Positions 57,976 to 64,000 of a stretch of DNA of 64,000 bases are shown here, piece after piece. The DNA is from CBDANZ01 sp965197865 (GTDB lineage: Bacteria > Acidobacteriota > Vicinamibacteria > Vicinamibacterales > CAVVIG01). The stretch covers positions 806,001-870,000 of the forward strand of contig CBDANZ010000005.1 in assembly GCA_965197865.1 (NCBI GenBank). Reading direction: 5' to 3'. The translations under genes and the position numbers were made by a program. Each line of letters starts with the position of its first letter. Position 1 is the stretch's first letter. Under the pieces are notes generated by a model, which saw only the letters and a program-made list of their open reading frames with translations, did no database searches and was not told the origin of the DNA.

Positions 57976-60840
57976 TCACATGCGAGAATTCTGGCGACCT
58001 CCTCGTGCGAGCGTGAGCGGAGCCGCCGGTGGAACTGCCGATCGGCGGTAACTGAACGCTCTCAATACGGTATCGAGCACGAGGTCCAGTTCCTTGCCCA
58101 CGTCTTCGGCAAGGAAGCGCAACACCAGGTAGCCATTCTCCTGTAGCACCTGATCCTTGCGCCTGTCGCGACGGTACGCGACCGGATCCGCGAGGTGCTG
58201 CACGCCGTCGAGTTCCACCGCCACACGCGCATCGGCGCACAGCAGATCCACTTCGAGTCTTCCCAGGCCGTCGAACGCGATTGGCAACGACACGTTGAGG
58301 CCGAAACGGCCCTTGGTGTCCGCCAGCGTTTCGAGGCGCCGATACAGGAATGCTTCCATGGCACTTCGCGCTCGATCGGCGCCATCGGCATCTGGAAGCA
58401 TCGGACGAGCGGTGTGGATGAAAAGGCTGGCTAGTGGCACATCGACGCCATCACGGACAAGCCTGCGCACGCTGCCGGAATAGTCGCGCTTCCACACCGG
58501 GTCCGACGGAAGCACGACATCGGCAGGCCAGCCCGGTATGGCGCTGGCCGGCACGACGATGTCGTAACCGACGGCCTCATAGCCGCGGCAGCGCCGATCG
58601 AACATCCGTGCGAGCATGGGTACGTTGAGGTCCGCGTAGTCGTAGATGCGCACTTCCCGCTTGCCGTCATAGAGGCGGTGCAGCCGGCCCGCGTACTGCG
58701 CGACGGTGCCGCGCCACGAGACGGGCAGGGTCAGAAACAAAGTATCCAGGCGCGGATCGTCGAATCCCTCTCCGACATACTTGCCGGTGGCCAGGATGAC
58801 CCTGGCCTCATCGCGCGGGATGGCTGCGAGGCGATCGGTGACGGCCTGCCGCTGCTTCTTACCTAACCCAGCTCGCAGCACCACGAGGTGACGGACGCCC
58901 GGGGCGAGCGTGCCCTCCAGGCGATCGAGGTGATCGTTCCGCTCCGTGAGCACCAGCGGCGATCGGCCGTTGTCCGCCGACTCTAGCACGTCGTTGCAGA
59001 TACAACGGTTCCGCGGCTCATCATCGACCAGCTCTTGGTACAGCGCCTGGAACTCGACTCGCTTGTCGGCGTCGGGAGTTCTGACCGGCTGGAACGTCGT
59101 CGGTTGCACGAGTACGAGATGCTCGAACGGTCGCGCGGCCGCCTGGGCTCTCGCGTTCACTCGGTGCCGGACCGGTCCGCACTGCATGAAGATGATGGGA
59201 TGGTGACCGTCCTTGCGTGCAACGGTCGCTGACAGGCCAACGACGAATCGGGCCTTGGCTTGGCGCGCGACCTGCTCGAAGTTGTGAGCCGACAGGTGAT
59301 GACACTCATCAACGATCAGATGGCCGTAGTCGGCCACGCGGTCACTGACCACGCCCCTCCTAACGAGACTCTGAATGACGGCGACATCGAGCAGCCCGGT
59401 CGGTCGGCTTCGCCCGCCGCCAATTCGACCGATCGACTTCGCCGGCATGCCGAGGAACGCCGAGAGCCGCTCGATCCACTGGTCGAGCAGTTGGCGACGA
59501 TGTACGAGGACGAGCGTGTTCACGCCCCGCTGCGCGATCAGCCACGCAGCGACCACCGTCTTGCCAAACGCGGTCGTGGCGGCCAGCACGCCAGCGTCGT
59601 GCGCCAGGATTGCGCCGGCCGCCGCCTGCTGCTCGGGTTGCAGCTCACCTTGAAAGGTCACTTGGAGAGGGCGGCCGGCGTGGCGCTCGTCGCGAATGGT
59701 CGCGCGAATGCCGAAGTTGCTCAGCGTTTGGCGAACCTCGTCGAGGCATCCTCGCGGTAGGCCGATGTGATGCGGGTGATCTTCAGCGCACGCGATGATG
59801 CGCGGCTTGGCGTAGGTGGAGAGTCGCATGGCCTGCATCTTGTAAAACTCGGGATTCTGAAAGGCCGCCAAGCGAAGCAGCCGGTTTCGGAGACCAGGAT
59901 GCAGCCTCTCCTTGGCGATGTAGATCTGATTGCCGAGAACCAGCTCCAGCGTCTGAGGCAGGTCGCCGACAATTGGCGAATCCCTGCGGTGACGCGATGG
60001 AGGAGCTGTCCACGGCTCCTCACCTTCGCTGTCTTGTGGAGGCAGGCGCACGCCGAGGATGCGACCACGCTGTTCGGCGTCCTGGACGATTCGTTCAGCC
60101 TCCGCTCGGCTGATCTTGCGCACGCCCGCGAGGAACGCCCATTGGTCCGCCCAAGGCTCGAATCGGTCGTCGAGGAAAAGACTGTTGCCCTGCCCGCGTG
60201 ATCTCCTTTGTAACGGCAAGGCGATGAGGTTGCCGAATCCGCCGTGGGGCAGCGTGTCCTGATTCGGAAAGAGACGGTCGTACGAATCCAGTCCAATGTC
60301 CGGACGCCCCTCCATCGTCTCGGTCAGGAGATACGATCCCAGCCTTCTTGACAGCGCGGCTGGCATGGCCTCTTCAAAGAACAGCCAGACGTGGGCGCCT
60401 CGCCCGGAGCGCGATCGTTCCAGAGCGGCAGGGAGGTGCAGGCGTCGGCACGTGTCGAGGAACGCCGCAGCATCTTCGTGCCAACCGGTCTTGTCGAAGT
60501 CGACGGCCAGGAAGAAGCAGGTCTCCTCCAGGAGCAACGGATAGACACCCGCGACGAAAGGTTGGCCAGCATCGTCGCGGCCGGACAAGTGCCAACGGAT
60601 GACGTCTTCCGTCACCGGGAGAAATCGACGGTGGGGGCAGTCGGCGCACTTGATGCGCGGCTTCTCGCAGATGCCACGCACCCATTCGTTCGCGCAGGCG
60701 GGCGCATACCCGGACTTGCCGGTCTTCCGGCTCTCGAATCGACGCGGGTAGACGTCTTCGCGACCCCGAAACAGGGATCGGAAGAGCGCAATCTTGGCCT
60801 GGGACGACGACGACTGATTGACGGGGCCGTTCAGTTCCAT
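57976..60840 (-). CDS. Primase-helicase-nuclease fusion (TOTE-type conflict system protein)
   Basis: 954 residues, three enzymatic parts. Residues ~15-250: an archaeo-eukaryotic primase-like domain with a Cys cluster (49, 58, 65, 68), the metal pair Asp114/Asp116 in LAVDFDKTGW, and His150 in SGRGAHVWLFF. Residues ~395-800: superfamily 2 helicase with TAFGKT (423-428), DECHH (511-515), LSATVARKDG and QYAGRLHR. Residues ~850-945: a DUF559/Vsr-like PD-(D/E)XK nuclease with LEVDLLCADARVAVELDGVQ and a following Lys-rich helix. All active-site residues appear intact. This combination is known from TOTE-type predicted immune systems. It is flanked by toxin-antitoxin genes and IS debris. Confidence 0.88.
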   Translation of the reverse strand: MELNGPVNQSSSSQAKIALFRSLFRGREDVYPRRFESRKTGKSGYAPACANEWVRGICEKPRIKCADCPHRRFLPVTEDVIRWHLSGRDDAGQPFVAGVYPLLLEETCFFLAVDFDKTGWHEDAAAFLDTCRRLHLPAALERSRSGRGAHVWLFFEEAMPAALSRRLGSYLLTETMEGRPDIGLDSYDRLFPNQDTLPHGGFGNLIALPLQRRSRGQGNSLFLDDRFEPWADQWAFLAGVRKISRAEAERIVQDAEQRGRILGVRLPPQDSEGEEPWTAPPSRHRRDSPIVGDLPQTLELVLGNQIYIAKERLHPGLRNRLLRLAAFQNPEFYKMQAMRLSTYAKPRIIACAEDHPHHIGLPRGCLDEVRQTLSNFGIRATIRDERHAGRPLQVTFQGELQPEQQAAAGAILAHDAGVLAATTAFGKTVVAAWLIAQRGVNTLVLVHRRQLLDQWIERLSAFLGMPAKSIGRIGGGRSRPTGLLDVAVIQSLVRRGVVSDRVADYGHLIVDECHHLSAHNFEQVARQAKARFVVGLSATVARKDGHHPIIFMQCGPVRHRVNARAQAAARPFEHLVLVQPTTFQPVRTPDADKRVEFQALYQELVDDEPRNRCICNDVLESADNGRSPLVLTERNDHLDRLEGTLAPGVRHLVVLRAGLGKKQRQAVTDRLAAIPRDEARVILATGKYVGEGFDDPRLDTLFLTLPVSWRGTVAQYAGRLHRLYDGKREVRIYDYADLNVPMLARMFDRRCRGYEAVGYDIVVPASAIPGWPADVVLPSDPVWKRDYSGSVRRLVRDGVDVPLASLFIHTARPMLPDADGADRARSAMEAFLYRRLETLADTKGRFGLNVSLPIAFDGLGRLEVDLLCADARVAVELDGVQHLADPVAYRRDRRKDQVLQENGYLVLRFLAEDVGKELDLVLDTVLRAFSYRRSAVPPAAPLTLARGGRQNSRM

Positions 60841-60858
60841 AGGCGCAACTCGCCCACG

Positions 60859-61250
60859 TCAGCCCGTCAGCGGCACGTTCCGCTCACGGGTGGCGCCGGC
60901 CGCGACCAGCAACCCTTCGCGACCGTCGTGAGCGTCGAGTTCGAGGTAGAAGCCTGGGATCTCGTCAAGCGTTTGTCCCTCGGCCACAAGGCCGATGGCG
61001 TGAGCGACCGGGATTCCGAGGTGGAGTGCCTCCCCGCCGGTGATGACGTGGCGCAGATGCCGCAACCCCATCGGAAAGGATTGTAGCAGTGCGCGTACCC
61101 TGGCCGGCCACTCCACCCCGCACACGACGCCGGTGTATGACCGCCAGCCGCGGACGGTGACGCGGAATTTCGTCGAGCGTATCTCCGCCTCCGGGGTCCG
61201 CGGTCGGGCGGGCGGGTTTCTCCTTCCCGGAGTCCATACAGGCGGCCGCG
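60859..61250 (-). other. Unassigned open frame between the IS3 remnant and the helicase gene
   Basis: The minus-strand frame to 60859 ends in RVRALLQSFPMGLRHLRHVI, then GGEALHLGIPVAHAIGL and IPGFYLELDAHDGREGLLVA, which looks protein-like, but it is fused upstream to IS3 sequence and has no own start that I can defend. It may be the tail of a gene cut by the IS3 element. Stop is 18 bases before the helicase start. Confidence 0.35.
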
Positions 61251-61800
61251 CAGTCTCGCGGCACTGCACCCCGGCTTGGTGCCAGAGGCGATGCGTCCGA
61301 TCGGGGCTCATCACGTGTCCCTCCCGGCTCAAGAAGATGCGAATCCGGCGATACCCGTCGCGGGGACTGGGCCGCCACGCGGCGCAGCGCGGCCACGGCG
61401 GAGGCGTCCGCACCGCCAGCCGCGACGGGTCGCCCACCGTCGATCGCGCGACTGAACACGCGGCGGGCTGACAGACCGCGTGATCGGGCCTACGCGACCT
61501 GCGGCCGGCGCACGTGGGCGCCTCCCATGTGTTTCGCGTGATCTCCTTGAGAACGTCGATCGTCAGGTCGCGGTCCGCCACCATGGTCTTCAGGCGGCCG
61601 TTTTCCTGTTCGAGCTGGCGTCAGCGTGTGACGTCGGACGGCTCCAAGCTGCCAACGGGCTTCCGCCAGCTGTCGATCATCTGGGCACTGACGCCGTGCT
61701 GCTTCACCACATCCGGAACCGGCTTCGCGTCGGCTTCCCGGAATGTCGTGACCATTTGCTCGTCGGCGAATCGGGTCTTCTTCAGGGCGCCCTGCTCTCA
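61250..61800 (-). pseudogene. IS3-family element remnant (OrfA with stop, start of OrfB)
   Basis: On the minus strand OrfA is clear: KKTRFADEQMVTTFREADAK, VVKQHGVSAQMIDSWRKPVG and, after an in-frame TGA, RQLEQENGRLKTMVADRDL and IDVLKEI. OrfB begins (PACSVARSTVGDPSRLAVR) and reaches DGYRRIRIFLSREGHVMS, then is lost before the DDE region. No inverted repeats were located. The element has cut off the C terminus of the gene on its other side. Confidence 0.8.
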
Positions 61801-62511
61801 AGCGTCAGCTGGTCCGAAAATCGCCAGGCAGGTCAGGGAACGATGGGATAGGTTTGGCACTCCAATGCGCCCAAACGAACATCCCGCCGCGACGTTGAAG
61901 ACCGCGATGATCAGAGCCTGCGACACCCCACCGAGAAAACCAAGCGGGTTGCCCCGTGCCAACAGCGCTCCGTTTGCAAAAGATTCGATGAGCACGAGAA
62001 CAGCCAGCACGCCAACGTTGAAGACCCGATGCAATGGGTATTGAGCAGCCCGCCTCAAGGCATGATGCTGTCTGAAGTTATCTAGATCTCTACGGGCATC
62101 AGCGACGGCTCTGCGCAACTGAAAGAGGACGTCTTTTCCATCAGATACGTGGCCATGGAATTCACTCGTTGCGGTGGTCGAAGCTGCCTCCAGTGCCGCT
62201 GCTCGGCTACCGATACTGAGATTGGCGAATCTATCCGAATAGGAACGAAGGTAGCTCGTGAGAGACTCTTGGGAATCTGCCAGAGCAGATTCACACTCGG
62301 AGACGATCTGATTTTCTATCTCGTCGAAAGTCGTCTGGGTTGACGGTGGCTCGTTCCTTGTGCCCCTTGCGGTGCCCTGCTCGTAGAGCGACAGCCGTCC
62401 CTTCAAGCCCTCGACATCGAGTTCTGGGAAGAGACGCCCCGACTCTAGGTAGTTGTGGCGTGGTTTTCCAGGAAGGCCGAGAAAACGCTTGAGCCAGTCC
62501 AGCCATCGCAT
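61798..62511 (-). pseudogene. Membrane-anchored protein truncated by the IS3 element
   Basis: 237 residues remain. The N-terminal part is soluble and helical (LADSQESLTSYLRSYSDRFA; DARRDLDNFRQHHALRRAA), followed by one or two membrane helices (VFNVGVLAVLVLIESFANG; GFLGGVSQALIIAVFNVAAG). The last residues (CLAIFGPADA) run into IS3 sequence, so the end of the protein is lost. No family recognised; proteins of this form occur next to helicases and TA genes in mobile islands. Confidence 0.6.
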
Positions 62512-62548
62512 CGCTTCGCTTCTCCGACCAACAGTCCGCCAATATGAC

Positions 62549-62896
62549 CTACTGGAATGGACCCCGGCCCGGCGCCGACACTTCTTCAGCGGCTACTCGC
62601 GGGTGAACGTCAATCTGCACGTCTACGTGCTGGCCGAGCTTGTTGAGCACGGTCATCAGACGATCAATGGTGAAGTGGTCAAGCTGCACGTTGCGAATGC
62701 GGGTAAAGTCCGCATGGCTGACACCGGTGCGGCCCTCGGCCTTACGCGTCGCAAGCCCTTCGCCGTTAAGAATGCCAATGATACGGGCGGCCAGAAGCGC
62801 CTTGGTCTGCTGCACGTCGGCGTCCGCGCGGCCGAAGTCACGGAAGACATTGCCGCTGCCGTGTACCAGCCCACAATCGTCGGCTGTCTTGCTCAC
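62549..62896 (-). CDS. XRE-family antitoxin (HigA-like)
   Basis: 115 residues. The helix-turn-helix covers about residues 28-90 (VQQTKALLAARIIGILNGEG, then TGVSHADFTRIRNVQLDHFT and RLMTVLNKLGQHV), the HTH_37 type found in HigA-like antitoxins. The GTG start (62896) overlaps the stop of the upstream toxin remnant by three bases (GTGA). Toxin-first order is normal for HigBA. The antitoxin seems intact. Confidence 0.85.
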   Translation of the reverse strand: MSKTADDCGLVHGSGNVFRDFGRADADVQQTKALLAARIIGILNGEGLATRKAEGRTGVSHADFTRIRNVQLDHFTIDRLMTVLNKLGQHVDVQIDVHPRVAAEEVSAPGRGPFQ

Positions 62897-63130
62897 GGTT
62901 GTAAGTCCCTCGTCAATCGTTTAAGCCGCTCGCGGGTCAGATCGATATCCTTCTTCGGGATCTCGATGTCCTGCTTTGCCTTCTTCAGGAAGGCATGCAC
63001 AACCCAAAGCCGCTCCCCGAGCTGCAGCGCGTAGACTGTCCGATACGCATCGGTGTGGTACTTGAGCGCCACCTCGAATACGCCGGTGCGGTGCCGAGCA
63101 GCAGTGGCATCGCACGGGTCGTCGATTTTG
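62893..63130 (-). pseudogene. HigB/Gp49-type toxin, N terminus lost
   Basis: The minus-strand frame ends GVFEVALKYHTDAYRTVYAL, then LGERLWVVHAFLKKAKQDIE and PKKDIDLTRERLKRL, the C-terminal half of the phage Gp49-like RelE superfamily. Upstream of about 63130 the frame has no start codon and runs into the neighbouring DUF5615 gene, so the first 40 or so residues are missing. The toxin is probably inactive while its antitoxin persists. Confidence 0.65.
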
Positions 63131-63160
63131 GGGTTCCAGGGTCGGCACGTCCAATGGTTT

Positions 63161-63514
63161 CTATGACGACGGCGGCCGGGAGATGCGGATCCGCCCGTCG
63201 CGGATCGTGACAACTGTCTGTAATTCCAAGGCCGACCGATGCCGCTCAAGAACCTCGGCCATCAAGGCAATGCGGCGCGCCGCTGGCACATCCGGGAGGC
63301 GCACCAAGCCTGCATGCTGAACTTCCCGTACATAGACAAGCTCCCCGAAGTCGGTATCGATCGTCACCAGTATTCTGCCTTCGGCGGCGGCGCGGTCGAG
63401 GAGCGCCCTGTCGCCCGGATCGGCTCCACGCTCCAGGGACTCGACGTCATGCCCCTCGGCGCGCAACCATTCCGCCAGACGATGGCCAGCGCAGCGATCG
63501 ACAAGAAATCTCAC
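63161..63514 (-). CDS. DUF5615 PIN-like toxin
   Basis: 117 residues from GTG 63514, which overlaps the upstream DUF433 gene by four bases. It has the PIN-like acidic layout: VRFLVDRCAGHRLAEWLRAE, then DRALLDRAAAEGRILVTIDT and DFGELVYV. The usual first acidic residue is the Asp in LVDRC. DUF5615 proteins are paired with DUF433 proteins as a proposed type II module with predicted RNase activity. The frame is intact. Confidence 0.85.
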   Translation of the reverse strand: MRFLVDRCAGHRLAEWLRAEGHDVESLERGADPGDRALLDRAAAEGRILVTIDTDFGELVYVREVQHAGLVRLPDVPAARRIALMAEVLERHRSALELQTVVTIRDGRIRISRPPSS

Positions 63515-63759
63515 GACTCCGCGACCGACACGGCAGCCAGCGTGTCCTTGGCGATGACCGCATGCGCGTATGCGGCACACGCGCGAATGTCGTCCGGCTC
63601 CAGGTCGGGGTAATCCTCCAAGATGGCTTCTTGCGTAACTCCTTGTGCTAACAGGCTCAGGACGAGTTCGACTGAAATCCGCATATCGCGAACCGTGGGT
63701 TTGCCCCCGAAGACCTCTGGGCGCGCGGTGATGCGTGACAACAGCTCAGCATTTGTCAT
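63511..63759 (-). CDS. DUF433 antitoxin
   Basis: 82 residues from ATG 63759, with GGAGAG upstream. The pattern RITARPEVFGGKPTVRDMRI, LVLSLLAQGVTQEAILEDYP and LEPDDIRACAAYA is the DUF433 helix-turn-helix family almost exactly. It lies before and overlaps the DUF5615 toxin gene, the standard order. Confidence 0.88.
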   Translation of the reverse strand: MTNAELLSRITARPEVFGGKPTVRDMRISVELVLSLLAQGVTQEAILEDYPDLEPDDIRACAAYAHAVIAKDTLAAVSVAES

Positions 63760-63906
63760 ACGCTTTTTCTCTCCGGTTTCTGGCTCGTGCCGCTCCCCGC
63801 CGACTGGCACCCGGCCGCCGTCTTCCTCGCCAGCCTAGCCCCGGGGTCTTCCAGAGAGCATGAGTTGACTCCGGCCCCCATGGCTGGCACTTCCTGACTA
63901 TAGATA

Positions 63907-64000
63907 CTACTGCTCTTCGTACCCGACCGGGGTCATCCCTCCCAGCGCACCCTGCAGATTGCCGACAGGCTCCAGACCCGCTTCATCATTTCTTCCCATA
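63907..64000 (-). pseudogene. C-terminal end of an IS3/IS481-type transposase, cut by the window edge
   Basis: The minus strand at the window end reads NLQGALGGMTPVGYEEQ followed by TAG (63907-63909), matching the LGGMTP-x-x-Y end of IS3-type OrfB integrases. The rest lies outside the window, so whether the gene is whole cannot be said. Confidence 0.5.

Noticed and set aside
1..64000. CRISPR array
   Set aside because: No run of regularly spaced direct repeats of 24-40 bases was seen; the repeated elements found are palindromes, insertion sequences or low-complexity tracts.

Overview
The window reads as a high-GC, Gram-negative chromosome most like a soil Acidobacteriota (Vicinamibacteria-type) genome. 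Pointers are the futalosine menaquinone genes, the yceD-rpmF-fab cluster, an ETF-QO block, a TonB-type outer membrane, LptE, and relics of Acidobacteria-style kinases and family-39-like glycosyltransferases. The taxon is inferred from gene content only; there is no rRNA or intact tRNA in the window.

Positions 1-33,000 are mostly housekeeping. A menaquinone cluster (mqnA end, mqnC, an amidohydrolase, mqnP, ubiX, then ubiE after a decayed membrane-protein gene) is followed by a TonB-like protein, miaA, hfq, deoB, dgt, yceD, rpmF, fabD, fabG, acpP, fabF, etfB, etfA, ETF-QO, an acyltransferase, a histone-deacetylase-fold hydrolase, leuS, lptE and holA, all on the plus strand. Then on the minus strand come rpsT, a lytic transglycosylase, alaS, recX, pilT (with an in-frame amber), ilvE and a Ser/Thr kinase, and rsmE on plus. 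Many spacers carry small palindromic repeats that sit on or just after stop codons.

Positions 33,000-43,500 are a decaying accessory zone. A class III aminotransferase is followed by a segment bracketed by two direct repeats that look like tRNA 3-prime ends (35,498 and 41,164). This holds a kinase relic, a small gene with a stop at codon 2, a DDE insertion sequence, a porin, a 166-bp MITE with the same ends as that insertion sequence, an excisionase-like protein and a frameshifted tyrosine integrase. IS3 and IS110 copies follow.

Positions 43,600-57,300 are the most distinctive part. A minus-strand locus encodes an exported kelch plus PQQ-type beta-propeller protein, a TonB-dependent receptor, a 68-residue protein, a four-helix membrane protein, an exported triple helix-hairpin-helix protein and a single-domain protoglobin. 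A collapsed second copy of the propeller/receptor pair lies between the last two. The propeller gene has been hit twice by IS256-type elements: once inside the gene, with an 8-bp target duplication whose removal restores the reading frame, and once exactly at the start codon, which moved the native ribosome-binding site and a Fur-box-like palindrome about 1.4 kb away. A second, deletion-bearing copy of the latter element lies inverted beyond a membrane zinc metallopeptidase gene.

Positions 57,300-64,000 look like a defence or toxin island: a ParE-type module, a 954-residue primase-helicase-nuclease of the TOTE type, IS3 debris, a truncated membrane protein, a HigBA-like pair with a truncated toxin, and a DUF5615/DUF433 pair. 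Several genes (hfq, pilT, the integrase, the IS110 transposase) carry single-base lesions, so some pseudogene calls may be consensus errors.
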